Below are positions 1 to 8,708 of a DNA stretch of 64,000 nucleotides, piece by piece. Within the stretch, counting starts at the first letter, position 1; the number at the start of each line of letters is the position of its first letter. The stretch is from Rhodomicrobium vannielii ATCC 17100. Lineage in GTDB: Bacteria > Pseudomonadota > Alphaproteobacteria > Rhizobiales > Rhodomicrobiaceae. The stretch is from NCBI RefSeq assembly GCF_000166055.1, contig NC_014664.1:1451927-1515926 (forward strand), in the 5' to 3' direction. The notes beneath the pieces were generated by a model. The model saw only the letters and a program-made list of their open reading frames with translations. It was not told the origin of the DNA and searched no databases. Position numbers and translations under genes: made by a program.

Positions 1-409
1 TGAGGATGCTCGCCAGCTCCACCGTTTCGCCCGACCACGAAAGCGCGAGGACGGTGTCGGCCGCCGTTATCATGCCGAGATCGCCGTGGCTTGCCTCTGC
101 GGGATGAACGAACTGCGCGGGCGTGCCGGTTGAAGCGAGCGTCGCCGCGATCTTCTGGCCGACATGGCCGCTTTTGCCCATGCCGGTGACGATCACGCGG
201 CCACGGCAGGCGTGGATCAGCGCGACCGCACGCTCGAAATCGAGGGCCAGGCCGTTGGCGAGCGAGGCTCGAAGCGCGAGAAGCCCGTCGAGGCTGCATT
301 CGAGTGTCCGACGCGCCACCGCGGCAGCGCTGCCCGGCTCGGGCAACGCCTCGCCCGCGCTAACGATTCTGTCCACGCCAATGCCGATCCGCGCCGCAGA
401 TTGCACCAT
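1..409 (-). CDS. kpsF: KpsF/GutQ-type sugar-phosphate isomerase, SIS domain (partial)
   Basis: This is the N-terminal 136 or so residues of a SIS-domain isomerase; the gene runs off the left edge of the window. The reading frame from the ATG at 409 (preceded by a G-rich ribosome site in the reverse complement) contains GRVIVTGMGKSGHVG, ATLASTGTPAQFVHPAEASHGDLG and LALSWSGET, the characteristic SIS-fold blocks of D-arabinose-5-phosphate isomerase. That family converts D-ribulose-5-phosphate to D-arabinose-5-phosphate for Kdo synthesis in lipopolysaccharide. The C-terminal CBS pair expected in KpsF cannot be seen, so a GutQ-like or CBS-less relative is possible. It is followed on the same strand, upstream of its start, by galU, another surface-polysaccharide gene. 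Confidence 0.85.
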   Translation of the reverse strand, partial: MVQSAARIGIGVDRIVSAGEALPEPGSAAAVARRTLECSLDGLLALRASLANGLALDFERAVALIHACRGRVIVTGMGKSGHVGQKIAATLASTGTPAQFVHPAEASHGDLGMITAADTVLALSWSGETVELASIL

Positions 410-520
410 CGCCGCCCCCTTTTGTCCTGTCGCCGTTTACCCTTTGTTAAGGAGCAAATGCGGTCGCATCAAGAAAAGCGGGCGGGCGTGTGTGAGGAAA
501 AAGCCGTTGCAACCGGCTGA

Positions 521-1447
521 TTATTCGGCGGCCTTTTTCACCTGCATCTCGGCGGCGAGCTTCTTCAGCTCCTCGCCAAATTTGGGGCCGAGGTCGGAGC
601 GCGCCAGCGCGAACGCGACGTTCGCCGTGAGGAAGCCAAGCTTCGAGCCGCAATCGTAGCTCTTGCCCCGAAATTTGTAGGCGAAGAACAGTTGATCGCG
701 CATGAGCGTGCGCATCGCGTCGGTCAGCTGGATCTCGTTGCCCGCGCCGCGCTCCTGATACTTCAGGATGTCGAAAATCTCGGGCTGGAGGATATAGCGA
801 CCCATGATGATGAGATTCGAGGGCGAGGTGCCCTTGGCCGGCTTTTCCACCATCGAATCGATACGCCACAAGCTGTCGCCCTCGACGCCAGCAAGTCCGA
901 CCACGCCGTAGGAACTCGTCTCCTCGGGCGCGACCTCTTCGACGGCGACGATGTTGATCTTCGCGTCGGGATATTTCTCGGTGAGATTGCCATAGACACG
1001 GATCATCTGGCCGAGGCAGCTCTCGCCATCGGGCAGCACGATCACGTCCGGCAGCAGCAGCGCGAACGGATCGCTGCCCACGATGTCGTGCGCGCACCAC
1101 ACCGCGTGACCGAGGCCGAGCGGCTCCTGCTGACGCGTGAAGCTCGTCGCACCCGGCTTCGGCAGATGCGTTTCGAGGTTGAGCAGCTCTTCCTGCTTGT
1201 TGCGCCGCCTAAGCACTTCTTCCAGCTCGAATTGCCGGTCGAAATGATCCTCGATGACGCCTTTATTGCGCCCAGTTACGAAGATGAAATGCTCGATGCC
1301 GCCAGTACGCGCCTCGTCGGCCACGTGCTGGATGATGGGGCGATCGACAACGGTCAGCATCTCTTTCGGCATCGCCTTGTTGGCGGGGAGAAAGCGCGTG
1401 CCGAGACCGGCGACGGGGAAAATGGCCTTGCGGATAGGCTTGCTCAT
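521..1447 (-). CDS. galU: UTP--glucose-1-phosphate uridylyltransferase
   Basis: A 308-residue nucleotidyltransferase that makes UDP-glucose from UTP and glucose-1-phosphate in the cytoplasm for polysaccharide and glycolipid synthesis. The N-terminus holds the pyrophosphorylase signature AGLGTRFLPANKAMPKEML (residues about 14-32), and later blocks such as EKPAKGTSPSNLIIMGRY and the C-terminal YDCGSKLGFLTANVAFAL match bacterial GalU rather than RfbA/GlmU. Length is normal for the family. The start is an ATG with no competing upstream start. It ends about 110 bp before the start of the downstream kpsF gene, so the two may be cotranscribed. Confidence 0.95.
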   Translation of the reverse strand: MSKPIRKAIFPVAGLGTRFLPANKAMPKEMLTVVDRPIIQHVADEARTGGIEHFIFVTGRNKGVIEDHFDRQFELEEVLRRRNKQEELLNLETHLPKPGATSFTRQQEPLGLGHAVWCAHDIVGSDPFALLLPDVIVLPDGESCLGQMIRVYGNLTEKYPDAKINIVAVEEVAPEETSSYGVVGLAGVEGDSLWRIDSMVEKPAKGTSPSNLIIMGRYILQPEIFDILKYQERGAGNEIQLTDAMRTLMRDQLFFAYKFRGKSYDCGSKLGFLTANVAFALARSDLGPKFGEELKKLAAEMQVKKAAE

Positions 1448-1593
1448 GGGACTTCTCGGTGGGGTTTGAGCTTATCGACGAAGTTTCTCGGGCGCTTCAG
1501 CGGTGCAACCGTTCGCGAGTGATATAGCGAACGCCCGCCGAGATAGAAGCGTTAATTGCGGCTCCCGCGAGGCGCTTTGAGGGAGAATCGACG

Positions 1594-2622
1594 GTGCAAA
1601 TGGTCGCCGCGCGTGTGGCCGCCGTGCTCATCGTGACGATGGCGCTCGCGACCTTCTCAAGCGTACGCGCCGGAGAGGCGCAGGACACCGCATTTGCCGC
1701 CCTGAAGTCGGAGCTTTGGCCGGTCGCCGAGCGCGAGGGCGTTTCACGCGAGACGTTCAATGCGGCGTTCGCGGGGCTGGAACCCGATCCCGAAGTTCTG
1801 CGGCTCGCCAACCGCCAGCCCGAGTTCACCCTCACCGCGACGCAATATCTCGATCGCATCATCACGCCTGCGCGCATCGCCGACGGCAAGGCCGCCTATC
1901 TCAAATACGAGGCGAAGCTCAAGGTGCTGGAGCGGCGCTACGGCGTGAGCCGCTTCGTCCTGGTCGCGATATGGGGCGCCGAATCGGATTTCGGCAACAA
2001 GCAGGGATCGTGGGCGGTCTTCCGCTCTCTCGCCACGCTCGCGGCATCCGGTCGTCGCGCGGATTTCTGGAAGACGCAGATCGTGGAGGCGCTCAAGATC
2101 GTTGAGAGCCAGCGCATCTCCCCCGACAAGCTGTCCGGCTCCTGGGCGGGCGCGATGGGCCACACGCAGTTCATTCCGTCCACATACAACAAATTCGGCG
2201 TCAGCTTCTCCGGCACGCCGCGCGGCGACATATGGGATAATCCGGCCGACGCGATGGCCTCGACGGCGAACTATCTCGCGCAGTCGGGCTGGCTGCGAGG
2301 GCGCACCTGGGGCTACGCGGTGCGGCTGCCAGACGGCTTCCAGACGACAGACGAGATGGAGGCCTCCGCGATGCCGCTTGAAAGCTGGCGAAAGCTCGGC
2401 CTGAAGCGCGAAACGGGGGGACGCTTCCCGAGGCCCGCCGAAACCGCGCGTCTTTTCCAGCCTGAAAAAACGAACCCGTTCACGGCCGAAAAATCGAACC
2501 TTTCCGCCTTTCTCACCATCGCGAACTTTGACGTCATTAAGACATACAACAATTCGGACCTGTATGCTCTCGCGGTTGGGCTGCTCGCCGACCGGCTTGC
2601 CGCCGAGCTTTCATGGCGATAG
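1594..2622 (+). CDS. Lytic murein transglycosylase, MltB family
   Basis: A 342-residue exported enzyme that cleaves the MurNAc-GlcNAc bond of peptidoglycan with 1,6-anhydro formation. A hydrophobic signal peptide spans residues about 4-24 and ends at an SVRA-like cleavage site. The SLT domain is clear: IWGAESDFGN carries the catalytic Glu, followed by WAGAMGHTQFIPSTY and DAMASTANYLAQSGW, blocks typical of the MltB fold. There is no lipobox Cys, so it should be a soluble periplasmic form. A C-terminal peptidoglycan-binding repeat found in some homologues is not present. The GTG at 1594 has the better-spaced ribosome site; an ATG two codons later is an alternative. It is transcribed divergently from galU. 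Confidence 0.9.
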   Translation: MQMVAARVAAVLIVTMALATFSSVRAGEAQDTAFAALKSELWPVAEREGVSRETFNAAFAGLEPDPEVLRLANRQPEFTLTATQYLDRIITPARIADGKAAYLKYEAKLKVLERRYGVSRFVLVAIWGAESDFGNKQGSWAVFRSLATLAASGRRADFWKTQIVEALKIVESQRISPDKLSGSWAGAMGHTQFIPSTYNKFGVSFSGTPRGDIWDNPADAMASTANYLAQSGWLRGRTWGYAVRLPDGFQTTDEMEASAMPLESWRKLGLKRETGGRFPRPAETARLFQPEKTNPFTAEKSNLSAFLTIANFDVIKTYNNSDLYALAVGLLADRLAAELSWR

Positions 2623-2767
2623 GCGGAAGGCTGAGCTTTCCGTGGCATTGGGTGGAAAAAAGTGTGCAGTCACAGAGCAGGCTTGATCCTGACACATTCC
2701 CGCATAAAAGAAGGCCATGGGCAATGGGGTGGAGTTCGGTCTTGGGCGCGTCCGCGAGGATTTTGAA

Positions 2768-4045
2768 ATGACCTCGATTTCCCGCGCCCTGGCGGTCTTT
2801 CTCATGACAGCCGTCGTTGTTTTTGCCGCGCTGGCCGCAGGCGGCGGCACCCTTCTCGCGCAGACACCGAACCCCCTTTCGTCGAGCTACGTCACGCCGT
2901 TTCCGCAAACGGATCGCTATCAGGTCCGCGTCATCGGCGACTGGCTCGGATCGGGCCTTGCAAACGGCCTTCAGGACGCGTTCAAACAGGATGCGTCGGT
3001 GCAAATTCAGGATGCGTCGAAATCGAATTACGGCCTCGCTCGAACGGAGCAGATCAGCCTTTTCGGCGACATCGACAAGCTGACCTCATCCAATCCGCCC
3101 GTTAACATCGCGGTCGTCATGCTGGGCGTGAACGACGCCACGTCCATGAAAGCGCCAACCGCTACGGGGCGGCTTCAGGTCGGCACCGCCGAATGGAAGG
3201 ACGCCTACGGACGGGAAGCCGAAAAGCTCATCCGCAAGCTGAAAGGCGCCAACATCGCGATTTACTGGCTCGGTCTGCCCGTCATGGCCAACAGCCAGAG
3301 AAACGACGCGGTCGCGGCCATGAACGACGCGGTGCGTCAGGCGGCCTATGTCAACGGCGCAAAATTCATCGATACGAGCGCAGGCTTCACCGATCAGTCC
3401 GGCGCCTACACGGCCTATGGCCCCGACCTCACCGGCCAGACGAAGCGGCTGCGCGAAGGCGACGGCGTGGGCTTCACGGCAGCGGGCAGCCGCAAACTCG
3501 CCAACTATGTGGAAATCGTGCTGAGGCGCGATCTCGCCCAGGCGAAGGCGCAGCGCAACATTCCGCTCGCGGGCGACGAGGAAGAACAGGCGCGTGTGGT
3601 GCCTGGGAACCGCTCGGCGAAGAGTGCTGGCGGTAAGTCGCGCTGGACGACGGAGATGGGCGCACGGTCCGACGGCGCGCCAGCTGCAGCGACTGAACCG
3701 GCAACGAAAGCCACGACCGATAAAGATAATGCGCCCGCCTCGACCGCAGCTTCCGCGACGGCGGCGGCCGCGACTGACGAACAGCGCCGCGAGCAGGCCG
3801 CCTTTGCCGGTCCGTCCGGCTTTCAGGGTGGCGAGTTGATCTTTGGCGATCTCGGCGACGGCATGACCGCAATAGCCGTCATATCGCCCGTCGGCGAATT
3901 TTCGATGCGGGAGGTCCAGCGGCAGACGCCCCTCGCCGACCGCCTTTATTTCAAAGTCCTGAGCCGTGGCGATGCCCTACCTCCGAAAGATGGGCGAGCC
4001 GATGATTTCACGTGGCGCGAGGATAGCGCCGCCTCCCAGCAATAA
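2768..4045 (+). CDS. Exported SGNH/GDSL-like protein (DUF459 type), catalytic residues degenerate
   Basis: A 425-residue protein with an N-terminal signal/anchor segment (about residues 5-30) and an SGNH-fold core like that of DUF459 proteins. Block I reads VIGDWLGSGLANGLQ where a GDS core is usual, block III is VVMLGVNDA (Gly and Asn present), and block V reads DGVGFTAAGSRKLANYVE where a His normally follows DGV. By manual comparison both the nucleophilic Ser and the catalytic His look replaced, so a non-hydrolytic role is possible. A low-complexity Ala/Thr-rich linker (about residues 300-340) precedes a C-terminal 80-residue tail. The ATG at 2768 follows a GCGAGGA ribosome site; an in-frame ATG at 2717 looks too far upstream. 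A second SGNH-like gene follows 50 bp downstream. Confidence 0.75.
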   Translation: MTSISRALAVFLMTAVVVFAALAAGGGTLLAQTPNPLSSSYVTPFPQTDRYQVRVIGDWLGSGLANGLQDAFKQDASVQIQDASKSNYGLARTEQISLFGDIDKLTSSNPPVNIAVVMLGVNDATSMKAPTATGRLQVGTAEWKDAYGREAEKLIRKLKGANIAIYWLGLPVMANSQRNDAVAAMNDAVRQAAYVNGAKFIDTSAGFTDQSGAYTAYGPDLTGQTKRLREGDGVGFTAAGSRKLANYVEIVLRRDLAQAKAQRNIPLAGDEEEQARVVPGNRSAKSAGGKSRWTTEMGARSDGAPAAATEPATKATTDKDNAPASTAASATAAAATDEQRREQAAFAGPSGFQGGELIFGDLGDGMTAIAVISPVGEFSMREVQRQTPLADRLYFKVLSRGDALPPKDGRADDFTWREDSAASQQ

Positions 4046-4095
4046 TCCTTTTTCGTGCTTGTCGAATGTCGTCGAGTAAGTGTGCCGGAGTCTTC

Positions 4096-5721
4096 ATGCA
4101 GGGAAGTCAACGACCTGATCGGCGCTTATGGCGGAAGCGGTTGCTTCCGGTATTGGGATTGGTGGCGCTTCCGTTCCTTGGCGGATGCCTGCCCGGCATG
4201 GGCTGGGGCGACGATTCCGACCGCGCGTCGCTCGCGGACGACCGTGAAGGCGCACCCGCGCTGAACCGTTCCTACAAGACCAATTTTCTTTCGTTCCAGT
4301 CTCCGTCGTCGGCAGGCTCCCAACCCGCGCCCACGCTCATGCCGGACAGCGGACCGTCGTTTTTCGCCTTCTCGACCTTCGAGGCACGGCGGCCCTCCCC
4401 GTCCGACGCCTCGCTCGCGCTTGCGCTCAACACCGCCGACGCCAACGAGCCGAACCCGGTCACCGCAGCCGAAGCCCTGCAGAACTTCTACGGCGCGCTC
4501 GCGCAGTTGAACGCTGGAAGACGGTCGGGCGCGGCAAAGATCGTGCATCTCGGCGGCGACGACATCGTGGACGACCGCTTCGCCGGTGCCCTGAGGGAGC
4601 ATCTCACCAGCCGCTTCGGCAATGCGGGGCGGGGCCTCATGCTGCCGAGCCTCTATCCCGTGCGCGGGATGAAGATCGACCGACGCGGCGCGTGGTCGCT
4701 TGCCAGCGCGGCAGGGAATGCGCCCGGTCCGTTCGGCCTTTCCGGCGTGCGCGTGACGTCGTCCTCCTCCGACGCATGGCTGCGGTTCACCTCGGCTGAA
4801 ACCTCGTTCGATTGGGTCGAGGCCTCGTTCATGACGGGGCCGCAACAGGGGACGGTCGCCATCAGCGTCGACGGCGAGACGAAGCTCGTTCCGACGCGTG
4901 CGCCCAACACGGCCCAAACCTCCATCCGTATCATGGCAAAGGCGCGCGAAATCACGATCCGCCCGCGCGGCGATGGCGCCGTGACGATGCTGTCGCTGAC
5001 GACCGGCACGCAGACGCCCGGCATCGTTTACTCGAACGCGGGAGTTCCCGGCGCAACTGCGCTGACGCTCGCCAAATGGAACCGCGACTTCGCCGCGAAC
5101 GACCTCAAGAAGCTCGATCCGGATCTCATCATTCTGAGTTTCGGAAAGAAAGAGGGCTTCGACGACGATCTCGACATGCGCGAATACGAAGCGCGCCTCA
5201 GGCTGACGGTCGATCAGATCAAGAGCGCCGTGCCGACCGCCTCGCTCCTCCTGATCGGGCCACCGGATGCGGCGCGGCTGCCCACCTTCGCTAGCTTCGG
5301 CGGCGCGCAGGTTTGCCGCGCACTCAATCCGCAGGAAACTGCTGGCTATTCGCGCCTGCTCGGTCGCGGCGACGAGCGGTTAGGGCGATGGCACGCGCCG
5401 CCACGCCTCGAAACCGTGCGCGCTGTAATCCGGCGAACAGCGGCTGCAAACGGGGCCTTCTACTGGGACTGGGCGAGATATATGGGCGGCCACTGTTCCA
5501 TCCACGCATGGACGACCATGAACCCGCCGCTTGCCGCCCCCGACCATATGACCCTGACGGAAGCAGGGAATGCGCGTTCGGCGCGTGCGTTGTTCGCGGA
5601 ATTGATGGCGGGCTTCGACGGTTATCAGCGCATGGCTTTGGCGAAAACCGCCATCGTGCCACAAGCCGCCGCCTTGATTACCGCCGCGCCTCCGAAGACG
5701 GCCGGCAAGAAGCGGCACTGA
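4096..5721 (+). CDS. Exported SGNH-like (GDSL superfamily) protein, probable lipoprotein
   Basis: A 541-residue protein with a basic N-terminus, a hydrophobic stretch and an LGGC lipobox-like site near residue 31, suggesting lipidation or export. The core follows the pattern of large periplasmic SGNH proteins: HLGGDDIVDDRFAGALREHL aligns with the usual HIGDSH block, then GNAGRGL, a central beta-rich insertion, LIILSFGKKEGF (block III region), and APDHMTLTEAG near the C-terminus (block V). In both catalytic blocks the expected Ser and His appear substituted (GGDD for GDSH, DHMT for DxVH). It is probably cotranscribed with the preceding SGNH-like gene. Related folds act in polysaccharide acetylation or deacetylation, but the substrate here is unknown. 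Confidence 0.7.
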   Translation: MQGSQRPDRRLWRKRLLPVLGLVALPFLGGCLPGMGWGDDSDRASLADDREGAPALNRSYKTNFLSFQSPSSAGSQPAPTLMPDSGPSFFAFSTFEARRPSPSDASLALALNTADANEPNPVTAAEALQNFYGALAQLNAGRRSGAAKIVHLGGDDIVDDRFAGALREHLTSRFGNAGRGLMLPSLYPVRGMKIDRRGAWSLASAAGNAPGPFGLSGVRVTSSSSDAWLRFTSAETSFDWVEASFMTGPQQGTVAISVDGETKLVPTRAPNTAQTSIRIMAKAREITIRPRGDGAVTMLSLTTGTQTPGIVYSNAGVPGATALTLAKWNRDFAANDLKKLDPDLIILSFGKKEGFDDDLDMREYEARLRLTVDQIKSAVPTASLLLIGPPDAARLPTFASFGGAQVCRALNPQETAGYSRLLGRGDERLGRWHAPPRLETVRAVIRRTAAANGAFYWDWARYMGGHCSIHAWTTMNPPLAAPDHMTLTEAGNARSARALFAELMAGFDGYQRMALAKTAIVPQAAALITAAPPKTAGKKRH

Positions 5722-6044
5722 CGGGGATGCGCGCCAGCGCTTTCCGCGATGCCGCCGCCGGTTCGCGTGAGGTCCATGTCGCAACGGAAGACGAGGGGTG
5801 AGGACGAGAGGCGCAAGCGCCTCCCGCGGTGCTGCGGGCTATCGTTCCCTTCGGTGGCGGCACTGCTCGGCATCTACCCCTTGCGCGACGCGCAGGCGCG
5901 CTGTCCGCCGATGATACCGGGATCGACCAGCGGCAGCCGTAGGAACAAACGCTGATGCGCAGTTGCAGAGAACGAGGGCTGTCCCTCCGACGCGCCGCAC
6001 GACGCCTCTTGCGTTTCGTTTGCTCATGGGATGGCGGAAGACCT
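5722..6044. other. Intergenic region between convergent genes
   Basis: No credible gene is visible between the 3' ends of the SGNH-like gene and hflX. The only clear structure is a perfect 7-bp inverted repeat with a 2-nt loop (GAGGCGC AA GCGCCTC) at 5808-5823, which could help end transcription although it has no T-run. Small open frames here have no recognisable content. Confidence 0.5.
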
Positions 6045-7433
6045 CTAGCTGCCCGGGCGAGCGATATGCAGGTCTAGGTCGTGCTCACGCTCCGGCGCGA
6101 CGCGCACCTGAAACAGCTGGCTGCCATCCTCGCGGCCTTGCCGGTCGATAACCTCGGTGTTTTCGTAAAGCCAGTGGATGAACGCGCCATCGGCCTCGCC
6201 CACGACCACGTCGCGGGTGCGCAGATGCGCCTGAAGTCGGATGCGGATCGCCGCTGCAAGCTCGGGAACGCCCTCGCCTGTCTGCGCCGAGACGAGCCCG
6301 GCCGGATGCGCGGCGTTCTCGGCTCGCTTTCCGACTGCCGAACGCTCATCCTCCGAAAGAAGGTCGGACTTGTTCCATACCTCGATCACGCGGCTTGCTT
6401 GCGCGGCCGCATCAATGCCGATCTCGGCCAGCACGCGCTCGACCTCGATCTTCTGCGCCTCAGACGACGCGCTCGCGATGTCGCGCACATGCAGGATCAG
6501 ATCGGCTTCGAGAATTTCTTCGAGGGTCGCATGGAACGCGACAATGAGCTGCGTCGGCAGGTCGGAGATGAAGCCCACAGTGTCGGACAGAATGAACGCG
6601 CCGCCATCCGCAAACTCCACGCGGCGAAGCGTCGGGTCGAGCGTCGCGAACAGCATGTCCTTCGCCAGAACGCCCGCGCCTGACAGCGCGTTGAACAGCG
6701 TCGACTTCCCCGCATTCGTATAGCCGACGAGCGACACGATCTGCTGATCCGTCTCCTTGCGCCGCTTGCGATGCAGCCGCCGCGTGCGTTCGGACACGGC
6801 GAGGTCGTTCTTGATGACGTCGATGCGTTCGCCGATGGCGCGCCGGTCCGCCTCGATCTGCGTTTCGCCGGGGCCGCCGAGAAAGCCGAAGCCGCCGCGC
6901 TGGCGCTCAAGGTGGGTCCACGACCGCACGAGGCGGCTCTTTTGGTAGGTGAGGCGCGCAAGCTCCACCTGAAGGCGGCCTTCCTTGGAGCGCGCGCGCT
7001 CGGCGAAGATTTCGAGGATGAGCCCGGTGCGGTCGAGCACCTTGGCGTTCCACGCCTTTTCGAGGTTGCGTTGCTGGATGGGCGTCAGCGGATGATCGAC
7101 GATCGCCACGCTCACGCCTTCGGCTGCGATGATCGCGCCGATCTCCTCAACCTTGCCCGTGCCGAGCAGCGCCGCAGGCTTGATTTGCGCCAGCGGCACC
7201 GTGCCCGAAAAGGCAACATCGAGCCCGATGGCAATGGCGAGCCCCACGGCCTCTTCCAGCCTCTCTTCGCTCGAAAGCGCCAGAGCGAATGCGCCTTGCG
7301 GACCGCTCTGGCCCTTCAGCACCGGCACGATCACGATAGCGCGCGTCGCCCCGTCGTCATCGCCTGCCGTTGTTTCGCCGTCGTTGATGCCCGCGCGCTG
7401 CGCGGCTCGTTCACTGCGTTCGAGCGTTTTCAA
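6045..7433 (-). CDS. hflX: GTPase HflX
   Basis: A 462-residue ribosome-associated GTPase that splits or rescues stalled 70S ribosomes under stress. The N-terminal HflX domain includes VDHPLTPIQQRNLEKAW and DRTGLILEIFAERARSKEGRLQVELA. The linker has the family motif GGFGFLGGPGETQIEADRR. The G domain has GYTNAGKST (Walker A), DTVGFI (G3), and WNKSDLL (G4, NKxD type). The first start after the hfq stop is a TTG codon at 7433, only 6 nt past hfq, so it is probably translationally linked to hfq. The hfq-hflX pairing is conserved across Proteobacteria. The N-terminal 30 residues are a variable hydrophilic extension. Confidence 0.95.
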   Translation of the reverse strand: MKTLERSERAAQRAGINDGETTAGDDDGATRAIVIVPVLKGQSGPQGAFALALSSEERLEEAVGLAIAIGLDVAFSGTVPLAQIKPAALLGTGKVEEIGAIIAAEGVSVAIVDHPLTPIQQRNLEKAWNAKVLDRTGLILEIFAERARSKEGRLQVELARLTYQKSRLVRSWTHLERQRGGFGFLGGPGETQIEADRRAIGERIDVIKNDLAVSERTRRLHRKRRKETDQQIVSLVGYTNAGKSTLFNALSGAGVLAKDMLFATLDPTLRRVEFADGGAFILSDTVGFISDLPTQLIVAFHATLEEILEADLILHVRDIASASSEAQKIEVERVLAEIGIDAAAQASRVIEVWNKSDLLSEDERSAVGKRAENAAHPAGLVSAQTGEGVPELAAAIRIRLQAHLRTRDVVVGEADGAFIHWLYENTEVIDRQGREDGSQLFQVRVAPEREHDLDLHIARPGS

Positions 7434-7439
7434 TGTCTG

Positions 7440-7688
7440 CTATCGATCCTGTACCTGATCTCCGTCCAAGAACGAAATGGGGCCGCCGGGCATGATTGTC
7501 GAGATGGCGTGCTTGTAGACAAGCTGCGAGTGACCGTCGCGGCGCAGGAGCACGCAGAAATTGTCGAACCACGTGACGATGCCTTGCAGCTTGACGCCGT
7601 TCACGAGGAAAATCGTAAGCGGGGTCTTGTTTTTCCGTACGTGATTGAGAAAAGCGTCCTGAAGGTTCTGTTGTTTCTCTGGAGGCAT
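7440..7688 (-). CDS. hfq: RNA chaperone Hfq
   Basis: An 82-residue Sm-like RNA chaperone that pairs small RNAs with mRNAs as a hexamer. The start is set at the ATG at 7688 (MPPEKQQN); an upstream in-frame ATG at 7733 would add 15 residues not seen in the family. The QDAFLN and [18 protein letters not shown] segment is the Sm1 motif, with the DNFCVLL strand, and the [10 protein letters not shown] segment is Sm2 with the YKHA box of the uridine-binding pocket. It sits between dat and hflX, as in rhizobia. Confidence 0.97.
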   Translation of the reverse strand: MPPEKQQNLQDAFLNHVRKNKTPLTIFLVNGVKLQGIVTWFDNFCVLLRRDGHSQLVYKHAISTIMPGGPISFLDGDQVQDR

Positions 7689-7745
7689 GACCTGTCCATT
7701 ATTTTCTCGCGACACTGATGGCCGCTTGCCCAATACCCGCTATTT

Positions 7746-7820
7746 GCCCCTGTTAGCTCAGTTGGTTGCTGGCGCAACCCATCTCTGGCACCGCAACGCC
7801 GGCACCGCCACCTCCGATAG
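7746..7820 (+). pseudogene. tRNA-like fragment (possible decayed tRNA)
   Basis: The sequence GTTAGCTCAGTTGGT at about 7751-7765 is a near-perfect tRNA D-arm consensus, preceded by a possible acceptor start GCCCCTG and followed 35 nt later by GCCGGCACCGCC, similar to a tRNA 3' end. No anticodon stem or T-loop (GGTTCRA) can be found between them, and instead a GGTTGC TGGC GCAACC hairpin follows. It is therefore not a functional tRNA. It may be a remnant left by rearrangement or a chance match. Confidence 0.25.
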
Positions 7821-7829
7821 TCTGACGCT

Positions 7830-8708
7830 CTAAGTTAAAAGGTGGTGTGGCGTGGAGACTTCAGCCACTCCGTGGTAGGCCGCTCTCAAGCCGCTTGCGA
7901 TCTCGCCCGGTTTCCCGTTTCCGATCGCGACCCCGTCGATTTTCACCACGGGCATCACAAGCCCGGATGCGGAGGTCTGGAAGGCTTCCCTAGCCGATTT
8001 GGCTTCCTCCACCGTGAAAGGCCGCTCTTCGTAGTGAAGACCACGCGCGCGGGCGGTTTCCATCGCAACCTCTCGCGTGATCCCTCGGAGGATACCAGAC
8101 TCCGCAGAGCGCGTCACGAGCTTGCCATCGCCTGTTAAGATCCACGCGTTGCAGGATGCGCCTTCCGTGACGTAGCCCTTTTCGTCGACAAGCCAGGCCT
8201 CGTAGGCGCCCGCTTCGCGCGCCGCCTGCCTTGCGAGCGACTGCGCGAGAAGGCCGGTCGTCTTGATGTCGACGCGCTTCCAGCGGATGTCCGGCAGAGT
8301 GATCACCGCCACACCGACCGCCGCCTTCGCATCGCCCGCCTTGCGTGACAGCGAGCGCGCGAAGCACACTACGCCCGGTGCGTCGCCGGGGCTCGGAAAG
8401 GCGAAATCGCGCCGCGCCACACCGCGCGTGATCTGCAAATAAACGATGCCATTTCTGACGCGGTTGCGGCGAACGGTTTCGCGCAAAATGACACCCAGCG
8501 ACCGCAGGCTCATCGGCTCGTCGATCCGCAGTTCCGAGAGCGACCGTTCGAGCCGCGCCATGTGGCGGCGCTCATCCACGAGATTGCCGTCGAGGATCTC
8601 GCACACTTCGTAAACGCCGTCCGCGAACTGAAACCCGCGATCTTCCACATGCACGCTCGCCTGCGCGTAGGGAACGTATTCGCCGTTTACATACACAACC
8701 CGCGTCAT
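7830..8708 (-). CDS. dat: D-amino-acid (D-alanine) transaminase, class IV PLP enzyme
   Basis: A 292-residue fold-type IV aminotransferase interconverting D-alanine and D-glutamate with 2-oxo acids, supplying D-amino acids for peptidoglycan. The N-terminal YVPYAQASVHVEDRGFQFADGVYEV block, the RWKRVDIKTTGLL segment with the PLP-binding Lys, the VTEGASCNAW block and the GILRGITREV segment match D-amino-acid transaminases. Length is normal. The ATG at 8708 is the natural start. Its position between ntrX and hfq is conserved in rhizobia (as dat), although trkA, usually placed before it, is absent here. Confidence 0.9.
   Translation of the reverse strand: MTRVVYVNGEYVPYAQASVHVEDRGFQFADGVYEVCEILDGNLVDERRHMARLERSLSELRIDEPMSLRSLGVILRETVRRNRVRNGIVYLQITRGVARRDFAFPSPGDAPGVVCFARSLSRKAGDAKAAVGVAVITLPDIRWKRVDIKTTGLLAQSLARQAAREAGAYEAWLVDEKGYVTEGASCNAWILTGDGKLVTRSAESGILRGITREVAMETARARGLHYEERPFTVEEAKSAREAFQTSASGLVMPVVKIDGVAIGNGKPGEIASGLRAAYHGVAEVSTPHHLLT

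Noticed and set aside
5749-5955. Small open frame between the SGNH-like gene and hflX
   Set aside because: Composition is Arg/Pro-rich without motifs or a credible ribosome site; treated as intergenic.
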